The notes under the pieces: model-generated
Told to the model about the DNA's origin: nothing
The model's input: only the letters and a program-made list of their open reading frames with translations
Databases searched by the model: none
Position numbers and translations under genes: made by a program
Part shown: positions 43,186-51,209 of the stretch, piece by piece
Layout of the letters: every line of letters starts with the position of its first letter
Numbering within the stretch: the stretch's first letter is position 1
Assembly (NCBI RefSeq): GCF_000380165.1
Contig: NZ_KB904662.1
Coordinates: 24,782-88,781 of the forward strand
DNA: 64,000 nt
Direction: 5' to 3'
Source: Wenjunlia vitaminophila DSM 41686
GTDB taxonomy: Bacteria > Actinomycetota > Actinomycetes > Streptomycetales > Streptomycetaceae

Positions 43186-44856
43186 GTGGAGATGGAACGA
43201 CTTGGACCTGACGACCCCGGACGCATAGGCGACTACCGGCTGCTGCGGCGGCTCGGCGTGGGCGGGATGGGGCGGGTGTACCTCGGCCGGACCGCCGGCG
43301 GCAGGACCGTCGCGGTCAAGGTGGTGCGGTCGGAGCTGGCCGACGACACCGAGTTCAGGGCCCGGTTCCGCCAGGAGGTGGCGGCGGCCCGCCGGGTCGG
43401 CGGGGCGTGGACGGCCCAGGTCCTGGACGCGGACACCGAGGGGCCGAGGCCCTGGGTGGCCACCGGCTACGTCGCCGGGCCCGCGCTGCACCAGGCGGTC
43501 GCCGAGTTCGGGCCGCTGCCGGCGGAGTCGGTGCGGGCGCTGGTCGCCGGCCTCGCCGAGACCCTCGCCGCGGTGCACGGCATGGACCTGGTGCACCGGG
43601 ACGTCAAGCCGTCCAACGTGATCCTGGCCGTGGACGGACCCCGCCTGATCGACTTCGGGATCGCCCGGGCGCTGGACGCCACCGCCTCGCTGACCCGCAG
43701 CGGGATCGTCGTGGGCTCGCCCGGTTACATGTCGCCCGAGCAGGTCCTCGGCAACCCGGTCGGCGCCGAGACCGACGTCTTCTCCCTCGGCGCGGTGCTC
43801 GCGTTCGCCGCGCTGGGACGTGGGCCGTTCCCCGGCAGCAACACCGCCGCCATGCTCTACAAGGTGGCCCACGAGGAACCGGAGCTCGGCGACCTCGACG
43901 GGGCCCTGCGCACGGTGGCGCGGGAGTGCCTGCGCAAGGAGCCGGAGCGTCGGCCGAAGCCGGCCGAGGTGGTGCGGGCGCTGACCGGGCAGGAGTCCGC
44001 CGCGGCCCTGTTCCCCACCGGGTGGCTGCCGCAGGCGGTGGTCACCTCGCTGGGCCGCAAGGCGGTGGAACTGCTCGACCTCGACGACGAGGGCGCGGCC
44101 CCCGTGCCCGCCGCCCCGCCGGGAGGCGTCACCGGGCAGTTCGGGCCCCCGCCCCGGTGGGACGCCTCCGGCCCGCAGGACGAGGTTCCCGGAACGGGAC
44201 CCCGGCCTCCCGGGCCCCCCGGGCCCGCCGTTTCCGCCGCGGGCGTCGCCGCGGCGCCGACCCAGCCCTGGACGGCCCGACGCCCCACACCGCCCCCGGT
44301 GCCGCACACGGACGGCGCGTCCCGCCAGGAGCCGGGCGGGACGCGCCGTCGGCGGGGCCGGGTGGCGGCGGTGACCGCCGGGGCCCTGGTGCTGGCCGGG
44401 GCGCTCGCCACCGCGGGGGTGCTGCTGCTGGACGGGGACGACGAGCCGGCCGGGAAGGACCGGCGCCAGCAGGCCGCGGACACGGTGCCGCAGGGGTACC
44501 TGGGCACCTGGGAGGGGACCACCACGACCGCCAACATGGGCGTGCCCAGCAGCCTGAAGCTCACCATCAAGGGGGGCAGGGTCGGCGAGAACGTCGCCCG
44601 CGACTCGTTCACGCTGCTGAGCTTCGACTGCAGCTCCGACTGGAAGCTGACCGAGGTGAAGGAGGACCGGCTGGTCTTCGACACCCGCTGGCCGAAGGAC
44701 CACCCCAACCCGTACCCGGGCATCTGTTCCTCCGGCAGCGACTCCACCACGCTGCGGCTCATCGGTGACGGCCGGTTGCTCTACGAGTCGGGGGACGAGC
44801 AGGCCGGCCGCCCCAGGGGCGAACTGACCAGGATCGACGACACCGACGAGGGCTGA
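43186..44856 (+). CDS. Transmembrane Ser/Thr protein kinase
   Basis: A 556-residue eukaryotic-type kinase. The glycine loop is GVGGMGRVYLG, the ATP lysine is in VAVKVV, the catalytic loop is HRDVKPSN (about residue 137-144), the magnesium motif is DFG (about 156) and SPGYMSPEQ follows, so it should be active. A Pro/Ala-rich linker (300-390), one membrane helix (about 393-415) and an extracytoplasmic domain with two cysteines follow. The start is GTG 43186 or ATG 43192, the latter better placed after AGTAGGTGGAG. It converges with a second kinase-like gene and probably phosphorylates components of the secretion block, perhaps through the FHA domain of EccC (inference). Confidence 0.9.
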   Translation: MEMERLGPDDPGRIGDYRLLRRLGVGGMGRVYLGRTAGGRTVAVKVVRSELADDTEFRARFRQEVAAARRVGGAWTAQVLDADTEGPRPWVATGYVAGPALHQAVAEFGPLPAESVRALVAGLAETLAAVHGMDLVHRDVKPSNVILAVDGPRLIDFGIARALDATASLTRSGIVVGSPGYMSPEQVLGNPVGAETDVFSLGAVLAFAALGRGPFPGSNTAAMLYKVAHEEPELGDLDGALRTVARECLRKEPERRPKPAEVVRALTGQESAAALFPTGWLPQAVVTSLGRKAVELLDLDDEGAAPVPAAPPGGVTGQFGPPPRWDASGPQDEVPGTGPRPPGPPGPAVSAAGVAAAPTQPWTARRPTPPPVPHTDGASRQEPGGTRRRRGRVAAVTAGALVLAGALATAGVLLLDGDDEPAGKDRRQQAADTVPQGYLGTWEGTTTTANMGVPSSLKLTIKGGRVGENVARDSFTLLSFDCSSDWKLTEVKEDRLVFDTRWPKDHPNPYPGICSSGSDSTTLRLIGDGRLLYESGDEQAGRPRGELTRIDDTDEG

Positions 44857-44868
44857 CCGGGCGCGGTC

Positions 44869-46521
44869 TCAGCCGGTGCCCTCGGTGGTGGTCCCGCTCG
44901 TTCCCCCCGAGACCTGACCGGCGCTGTCGTCCTGACCGCCGGAGGACTCGGCCTGCGCGTCCTGCCCGTCCTCGTCGGCGCAGGCCGACTCGGACGGGGC
45001 GAACTTCAGGTCGTTGGCGTCGGTGCCCACCATCGCCGTCACGGTGTAGCAACTGTCCGCGGTCACCGGCGGCTTGGTGAACACCACCTGGAACTCGTCC
45101 TTGGCGGCCTGCTTGATCGAGAGCACCTGGCCCTCGTCACCCGGCGGGCTCGCCGTGACCAGGTAGTACGCCACCGACTCCGGCTTCTGCGGGGCCTGCC
45201 AGGAGACCTGGACGCTGTTGCCCTGGGTGGCCACCGAGAGGCCCTTGGGCTGGAGGTCGGGCAGGTCCTCCGCCGGGACCTGCTGGGCCTGGCCCTGCGC
45301 CGGGTCCTGTTCCCCGGTCCCGCCCTCCGTCTGGCCCTGGGTCTGCTTCTGGGACGGTGACGCCGTGTTCTTGGAGGGCTTCTTCTCGTCGTCCCCGCCG
45401 GTGAACAGCACCAGCGCGGTGGCCGCGGCGGCGAACAGCACCACCACGCTGGTGGCGGTCAGCACCCGGTTGCGGTTGCGCCGCCGGATCGCCGCCTGCG
45501 CCTCGGACTTGGCCCGCTCGTTCTCCTCGACCTCCTCCAGGGTGATGTCGTCCGCCGGGTCCCACCCGGGCAGGGGCAGCTCCACCGCCGGCTCCGGCTC
45601 CAGGTCGGGGACCCGGGAGGCGTAGGCGACCGGCAGCATCTGGCGCAGCACCCGGTGCACCTCGGTGAGCGGCGGCCGGTTCTCCGGCTGCGCCGACATC
45701 ATCCGCTGGATCATCGTCATCAACTGCGGGGGCACGTCAGGCCGGTGCGGGTAGGGCAGCTCGCCGCGGAGCACCTCCTGGTACAGCGCGGCCCAGCCGT
45801 TGCGCCCGGCGTCGGAGTACGCGGGCTCCCCGGCGAGCAGCGCGAACAGGGTGGCGCCCAGACCGTAGACGTCGGCGGCCGGCCCGGGCGTCTCCCAGCC
45901 GAACATCTCCCTGGAGACGTACATCGGGTCGAAGACCACGCCGAGTTCCGGGGCGCAGCGCTGGAAGACCCTGGCCACCCCGTTGTCGGACAACAACGAG
46001 TCACCGGCCTCGTCATACAGGACGTTGGCCGGGCGCACGTCGAGGTGGAGCACCCCGGCCCGGTGCGAGGAGTGCAGGGCCAGCGCGAGGCGCACCCCGA
46101 TCGCCAGCACCTCCTCCACCGGGAAGGGACCGGACGCGGCCAGCTTGGCCGCCGCGTTGCCGCCGCGGCAGAACTGGGTGACCAGGTACGCCCGGCGTTC
46201 CGAGGTGAACCCGGCGTCCTCCACCCGTACCGCGCACGGGTGTCGGGCGGCGGCACCCGCGGCCAGCAACTCCGCGTGCCCGGCCAGCCGTTTGGAGCTG
46301 CTGCGCACGGCGAACCGGGTCACCTTGACCGCGACCTCGTTGCCCGTCGCCTCCTCCCGGCACAGGTAGACCGAGGCGTACCGGCCCGCCCCCACGGGGC
46401 GCAGCAACTGGTACCCGTCCGGCAGGACCGGCGCCGGTGTTCCCCGGCCCTGCCCCGGAACACCCCGCCCGGCGCCTGGCTGGGCGGTCTGCTGACCGCT
46501 TTGGTGCTGGCCCCAGTTCAC
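44869..46521 (-). CDS. Kinase-like membrane protein with degenerate active site and FN3 domain
   Basis: A 550-residue protein with a kinase fold: glycine loop GAGRYASVYLC, ATP lysine in VAVKVTRF, catalytic loop HLDVRPAN in place of HRDxKxxN (about residue 158) and DNG in place of DFG (about 176). Asp residues remain, so weak activity is possible, but it may be a pseudokinase scaffold. One membrane helix is near 350-370, then a Gln/Gly/Thr-rich linker and an extracytoplasmic FN3-like domain with cysteines. It is the first gene in the minus-strand order after the transglutaminase-like gene. Confidence 0.85.
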   Translation of the reverse strand: MNWGQHQSGQQTAQPGAGRGVPGQGRGTPAPVLPDGYQLLRPVGAGRYASVYLCREEATGNEVAVKVTRFAVRSSSKRLAGHAELLAAGAAARHPCAVRVEDAGFTSERRAYLVTQFCRGGNAAAKLAASGPFPVEEVLAIGVRLALALHSSHRAGVLHLDVRPANVLYDEAGDSLLSDNGVARVFQRCAPELGVVFDPMYVSREMFGWETPGPAADVYGLGATLFALLAGEPAYSDAGRNGWAALYQEVLRGELPYPHRPDVPPQLMTMIQRMMSAQPENRPPLTEVHRVLRQMLPVAYASRVPDLEPEPAVELPLPGWDPADDITLEEVEENERAKSEAQAAIRRRNRNRVLTATSVVVLFAAAATALVLFTGGDDEKKPSKNTASPSQKQTQGQTEGGTGEQDPAQGQAQQVPAEDLPDLQPKGLSVATQGNSVQVSWQAPQKPESVAYYLVTASPPGDEGQVLSIKQAAKDEFQVVFTKPPVTADSCYTVTAMVGTDANDLKFAPSESACADEDGQDAQAESSGGQDDSAGQVSGGTSGTTTEGTG

Positions 46522-46572
46522 TGTGACTCCTGCCGTTCTCTTACCGTGGATCGAGGTTCGTGCGCAGGAGGG

Positions 46573-48945
46573 TCAGCGCCGCCGCAGCGCGCGTGGGTGC
46601 AGCGTCCGGCGCAGGCGCTCCCGTGTGGGAACCGAGCGTACGACGATCCTCTCAACGGCGTCGCAGTGCCGCCAGGCAGCCTGCGCGGTTGCCCGGTCCG
46701 GACTGCGTCCGCCGTACCCGACCTCGTTGACCAGACGGGCCAACTCCGGCAGGTGATCGCCGGCGGCCCCGCCCACCTGGTGGGAGCCGAACGCCGCGAC
46801 CTCGGTCGCGGTGTGCGCGCAGGTCGGCGGCAACCCGATCTCGGTGAGCCGCTCCACGATCTGCTCCCAGGCGCCCAGCACCTGCCCGCCCGAGTCGGGG
46901 GCGTTCCGCCGTCGGCTGCGCCGGCGCCTCGGGCGCCACAGGGCGTACAGCACGTACGCGGCGGCCAGCACGACGACCCCGAGCGGCGGGTACACCCACA
47001 CCGGCGGCCCGCCACCGTCGTCGGCCCGGCCGCCCGTGGCGGTGGTCCCCTCCTGGTCCTCCCCCTCCGGCTGGGAGGCGCGCGGCTTCTCGGTGATCTG
47101 CTGGTCGACCTCCTCGCGCTCCTTGGGCTGGCCGGCGGGCGCCGCCGAGGAGCCGCCGGACGAGGCCTCGGCCGGGGTCGGGTAGAACGGCACCCAGCCG
47201 ATCCCCTCGAACTCCACCTCGGGCCAGGCCAGGGCGTCGGCGCCGGTGACCTGCCGGGTGGTGCCGCCCGACGCGTCGTCCACCACGGTCCCGGGGCGGA
47301 AGCCGACCGCGATCCTGGTGGGCAGTCCCAGGGAGCGGGCCATCACCGCGAACGACGCCGCGAACTGCTCCGAGGTGCCGGTGTGGCTCTCGGTGAGGAA
47401 GAACTCCAGGGCGCGGTAGGAGTGGCCGGACACCGCCCGCGGGTCGAACTGCTGGTTCTCCCGCAGCCAGTCGGCGAGCTTCACCGCCTGCTGGTAGGGG
47501 TAGCTGCTGCCGGCGGTGGCCTCGGCGGCCAGCTCCCGGAACGTCTCCAGGGCGGGGATGGGCTGGCCGTCGGCGTCGGTCCGCACCAGCTCCGTGGCCC
47601 CGGGGTCGTCGGCGGTGGGCGCGTACTGGAGCCGTTTGACGTCGTACACCGGCAGCTCCGACTCCGCGGTGTAGGTCAGCCCGGAGTTGACCTTGGCACC
47701 GACGGGGCCGTCCGTGCCGGTGGAGAGCATCCCCGAGCGGGGATCGACGAACACCGGCACGGAGTCCGGCAGGTCCACCGAGGTGGGACGGTCGGCCGCG
47801 GGCAGCCAGATGCCGGGCAGGTCCTGCACGGTGACCTCCTGCTCGAGGGCGCGGCGGTCACCGGGGTCGGCGTCGCGGACCGCGGGCACGTTCCCGCCGG
47901 ACGGCGCGAACGACGCGTCGCTGGTCCAGATCGCCCCGTTGTACTGGTCGAGCACCATCAGCCGCCAGTTGGCCTCAGCCCCGGAACGGACGGTGAACAG
48001 CTCGGTGTCGGGGTTCCGCATCCAGGCGGCGATGTGGTCGAGCGGGCTGGTGGTCTGCGGGTGCCGCACCGGCGTGCTCACCGAGTCCCGCAGGTCGAGC
48101 GGCTCGCGGGCGGACAGCCCCGGGGCGTGCGGGCCCAGCAGTCCGGCGAGCACCGTGAGCACCGCGACCAGTGGCAGGGCGACGGCAAGGCCGCGGACGC
48201 CGGACGCGGCGGCCCGGGACCGCAGCAGCACCAGCACCGCCGCGAACGCCACCAGGCCCGCCGCGAGCGGCACGTTGGAACCCGGGCCGCCCACCCCGAG
48301 CACCAGGGGGAAGCCGAACGCCAACACGGCGGGCGCCGCGGGGAGCAGCGCGGTGCGGGTGCGCAGGGCGAGTTCGGTGGCGGTGAACGAGGCCAGCCAG
48401 ACCACCGCGTGCGCGAGCACCAGGAGTTCGGGCTCGTCCGGAACCGGCAGGATGGAGCTCAGGATGGCGTGCGGGGAGTCCAACAGGGCCGACCACACGC
48501 GGCCCAACGCGTCCCCGGTGGGCAGCGGCCCTCCGTCGTCCCGGAAGAGGGTGCCGCAGACCACGGCCACCCAGGCCACCACGGTCAGCAGCAGCGAGGG
48601 CCACAGCGGGGCGGCCCGCCGGCGGCCGAGCAGCCAAGTCAGGCCGAGGGACAGGGCCATCGGGGCCGGTACGGCGACCAGCAGCACCGGCAGCAGCGCC
48701 GAGGTCTCGAACACCCGGTGGAAGCCGAACCCGGCGGTGCCGACCAGGCCGGCCACCGGCAGCAGCGACCACAGGCGGCGGGTCCTGCCCAACGTCCACT
48801 GCCCGGTGACCCGGCGCGGCGCGGGCCGTTCCTCGCGGGGCGCCCGCGGCCTGGGCGGCGCCCATGACGGCCCGTCGTAGCCGGAGTCGGGGAACCCGCC
48901 GGCCAGGCCGGTGGTCCTGGCGCCGGTCCTGGGGGGCGTGGTCAC
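46573..48945 (-). CDS. TgpA-like membrane protein with catalytically changed transglutaminase fold
   Basis: A 790-residue protein with about seven hydrophobic helices in its first 250 residues (DUF3488-like), an extracytoplasmic transglutaminase-like domain (about 440-590), a last helix near 655-675 and a DUF4129-like C-terminal domain. The catalytic triad is not preserved: the Cys is Ser in TGTSEQFAASFAVMARSLGL (about 525), the His is Leu in DALAWPEVEF (about 571) and the Asp is Tyr in WVPFYPTP (about 586). The GTG start overlaps the DUF58 stop by 4 nt. The usual DUF58-MoxR-TgpA set is complete, so it probably has a structural role here. Confidence 0.85.
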   Translation of the reverse strand: MTTPPRTGARTTGLAGGFPDSGYDGPSWAPPRPRAPREERPAPRRVTGQWTLGRTRRLWSLLPVAGLVGTAGFGFHRVFETSALLPVLLVAVPAPMALSLGLTWLLGRRRAAPLWPSLLLTVVAWVAVVCGTLFRDDGGPLPTGDALGRVWSALLDSPHAILSSILPVPDEPELLVLAHAVVWLASFTATELALRTRTALLPAAPAVLAFGFPLVLGVGGPGSNVPLAAGLVAFAAVLVLLRSRAAASGVRGLAVALPLVAVLTVLAGLLGPHAPGLSAREPLDLRDSVSTPVRHPQTTSPLDHIAAWMRNPDTELFTVRSGAEANWRLMVLDQYNGAIWTSDASFAPSGGNVPAVRDADPGDRRALEQEVTVQDLPGIWLPAADRPTSVDLPDSVPVFVDPRSGMLSTGTDGPVGAKVNSGLTYTAESELPVYDVKRLQYAPTADDPGATELVRTDADGQPIPALETFRELAAEATAGSSYPYQQAVKLADWLRENQQFDPRAVSGHSYRALEFFLTESHTGTSEQFAASFAVMARSLGLPTRIAVGFRPGTVVDDASGGTTRQVTGADALAWPEVEFEGIGWVPFYPTPAEASSGGSSAAPAGQPKEREEVDQQITEKPRASQPEGEDQEGTTATGGRADDGGGPPVWVYPPLGVVVLAAAYVLYALWRPRRRRSRRRNAPDSGGQVLGAWEQIVERLTEIGLPPTCAHTATEVAAFGSHQVGGAAGDHLPELARLVNEVGYGGRSPDRATAQAAWRHCDAVERIVVRSVPTRERLRRTLHPRALRRR

Positions 48946-50174
48946 CGCACGGCCTCCCAGCGCCAGCCGGCGAGCAGTGCCCTGAGGCTGGTGATGTGCA
49001 TCTGCGGCACGTCCGCGGCGACCGCGGTGGCCTCGGCCAGGCCTCCGGTGCCACCGCCGGTCCGCGGGCCGCCGGCCCCGGCGCCCGACGGGCCGGGGCC
49101 CGCGACACCGGGGTCGGTGCCGGCCCCGGCACCGACCCGCAGCAGCACGGCGCGGTCGAACCGGCGCCTGACCCGGCCCAGTGCGGTGAGCCCGGAGGTG
49201 TCCGCGGTACCGGTCACCACGATCAGTGAACCGCCGCCGCGGGCCTGCTCCAGCTCGTCGAAGGCGGCGGCGAGGGAGTCCCTGGTGGACTGCCCCAGCA
49301 GCGCCAGCCGGTCCAGCACCGCGTCGGCGTCGTTCCCCGATCCGTCGGTGTGCAGGATCGCCCCGGTCTCGCACACCAGGTGCACCGGGAAGTTGGACCG
49401 GGCCGCGGCGTAGCCGATGGACGCGGCGGTGTCCACGGCGAGCTCGAAGTCGTCCTCGTCCTGGTAGGCGGCGGGACGGCTGTCCAGCACGATCGTGGTG
49501 TGCGGCAGCGACACGTCCACCATCTGGCGGACCATCAGCGTCCCGGTGCGGGCGGTGGAACGCCAGTGCACCCGGCGCAGGTCGTCCCCGAGGACGTACT
49601 CGCGCAGCGCGTGGAAGGTCAGCGAGCCGTCGTCCGCGGTGTCCGAGGTCGGCCCCTCCACGTGGTGCGCCTTGCCCGAAGGCAGCACCGGCAGCAGGCA
49701 CACCCTGGGCCGCACCACCAGGGTGTCCACCGAGCCGTAGGACCGCACCCGCCGGGAGAGCCCCAGCGGGTCGGTGCGCTCCAGCTTCAGCGGCCCCACC
49801 GGGATCCGTCCGCGCCGCTCGGTGGGCAGGGCGTACCGCACCTCGTGCTCCTCGCCGGGGGACAGCACCGGGACGTCCACCCCGAGCGGGACCCCGCCGC
49901 ACAGGTCGGTGGCGCGCAGCCCGCGACGCGTCCCGCGGCCGGTGTTGACCAGGGTCACCACACCGTCGGCGTCGTCACCGCGGGACACCTTGCGCGGGGC
50001 GATCCGCCGCCTGGCCGTCAGTTCGGTGCGCGGGGCCGTCCACACCACCGCCACCACCACCGCGAGCAGGCACGCCGAGCCGAGCACCAGCGCCTCGGAG
50101 TACCCGAGCCCGTAACCCGCCCCGGTCAGTGCGACCCCGCTGAACAGCACCCCCCAGCCGGTGGCGGAGAGCAT
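48942..50174 (-). CDS. DUF58 domain protein
   Basis: A 410-residue protein with two N-terminal membrane helices (about residues 5-45), a beta-rich region with GRGTRRGLRATD and ERRGRIPVGPLKLERTDPLGLSR, then DDLRRVHWRSTARTGTLMVRQ, the DUF58 signature, and a vWA-like fold with a changed metal site. These proteins almost always pair with a MoxR ATPase. ATGA overlaps with both neighbouring genes show that MoxR, DUF58 and the transglutaminase-like gene form one coupled operon. The C-terminal 100 residues include a Gly/Pro-rich insertion. Confidence 0.88.
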   Translation of the reverse strand: MLSATGWGVLFSGVALTGAGYGLGYSEALVLGSACLLAVVVAVVWTAPRTELTARRRIAPRKVSRGDDADGVVTLVNTGRGTRRGLRATDLCGGVPLGVDVPVLSPGEEHEVRYALPTERRGRIPVGPLKLERTDPLGLSRRVRSYGSVDTLVVRPRVCLLPVLPSGKAHHVEGPTSDTADDGSLTFHALREYVLGDDLRRVHWRSTARTGTLMVRQMVDVSLPHTTIVLDSRPAAYQDEDDFELAVDTAASIGYAAARSNFPVHLVCETGAILHTDGSGNDADAVLDRLALLGQSTRDSLAAAFDELEQARGGGSLIVVTGTADTSGLTALGRVRRRFDRAVLLRVGAGAGTDPGVAGPGPSGAGAGGPRTGGGTGGLAEATAVAADVPQMHITSLRALLAGWRWEAVR

Positions 50175-51178
50175 CAGATCCGGGCCCCGGCCTGCGGCAC
50201 CGGCACCGTGGCCAGCACCTCCGCCACCACGTCGGCCCCGGTGCGCCCGCTCAGCTCCGCCTCCGGGGTGAGGATCAGCCGGTGGGCGAGCACCGGCTGG
50301 GCCAGCGCCTTGACGTCCTCGGGGAGCACATACGCCCGGCCCTGCGAGGCGGCCCTGACCCGGACCGCGCGCAGCAGCGCCACCGAGCCGCGGGGGCTGG
50401 CGCCGAGCCGGACGTCGGGCAGCGTCCGGGTGGCCGCGACCACCCGGACCAGGTAGTCGTACAGCGGCTCCGCGACCTGCACCTGCGCCGCCACCTGCAC
50501 GAACTCGGCGATGTGGTGGGCGGTGGCGATGGTGGACAGGCCCTCCGGGGAGGCGTTTGCAGCCGCTCCGGTGAGCACCGCCACCTCGGACGCGTGGTCC
50601 GGGTACCCCACGGTAACCCGCATCAGGAACCGGTCGAGCTGTGCCTCGGGCAGGGGGTAGGTGCCGCCCATGTCCACGGAGTTCTGCGTGGCGATCACCA
50701 TGAACGGCCGGGGCACCGGGTGGGTCCTGCCGTCGGCGGTGACCCGGCGCTCCTCCATCACCTCGAGGAGCGCCGACTGGGTCTTCGGCGACGCCCGGTT
50801 GATCTCGTCGCCGAGGACGATGTTGGCGAACACCGGCCCCGGCATGAAGTCGAACGTGCCGGTGTTCTGCCGGTAGATGGTGACGCCGGTGATGTCCGAG
50901 GGCAGCAGGTCCGGGGTGAACTGCACCCGGTGCCAGGTGGCTTCGATGGACGACGCCATGCACCGGGCCAGGGTGGTCTTGCCGGTGCCCGGCACGTCCT
51001 CGATCAGCAGGTGCCCCTCGGAGAACAGGCAGACCAGGGCCAGTTCGACGACGCCGCGCTTGCCCTTGACCACGCGCTCGATGTTGTCGCCGAGGGCGTG
51101 GAAGCACTGGGCGAACAGCGCGACGGCGTCGCCCGCCTGGTAGCCGGGCTGGTGGCCGTGCTGCGGGGGAACGGTCAT
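50174..51178 (-). CDS. MoxR-family AAA+ ATPase
   Basis: A 334-residue AAA+ ATPase. It has Walker A EDVPGTGKTTLAR, Walker B IVLGDEINRASPKTQ, sensor 1 VIATQNSVDMGGTYPLPEAQLDRF and a C-terminal lid. MoxR proteins act as chaperones that assemble or activate partner complexes with vWA or DUF58 proteins. The ATG at 51178 has GGGAGG at a normal distance; a GTG at 51196 lacks one. It is first of the MoxR-DUF58-transglutaminase operon and lies 31 nt after the propeller/FN3 gene on the same strand. Confidence 0.92.
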   Translation of the reverse strand: MTVPPQHGHQPGYQAGDAVALFAQCFHALGDNIERVVKGKRGVVELALVCLFSEGHLLIEDVPGTGKTTLARCMASSIEATWHRVQFTPDLLPSDITGVTIYRQNTGTFDFMPGPVFANIVLGDEINRASPKTQSALLEVMEERRVTADGRTHPVPRPFMVIATQNSVDMGGTYPLPEAQLDRFLMRVTVGYPDHASEVAVLTGAAANASPEGLSTIATAHHIAEFVQVAAQVQVAEPLYDYLVRVVAATRTLPDVRLGASPRGSVALLRAVRVRAASQGRAYVLPEDVKALAQPVLAHRLILTPEAELSGRTGADVVAEVLATVPVPQAGARI

Positions 51179-51209
51179 GGTGCTGTTGCCTCCCACTCGT
51201 CAGCGGCGG

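Noticed and set aside
45655..48867. Long plus-strand open frame opposite the kinase-like and transglutaminase-like genes
   Set aside because: Composition is low-complexity, no motif is present, and the minus-strand genes have clear domains and coupled starts.
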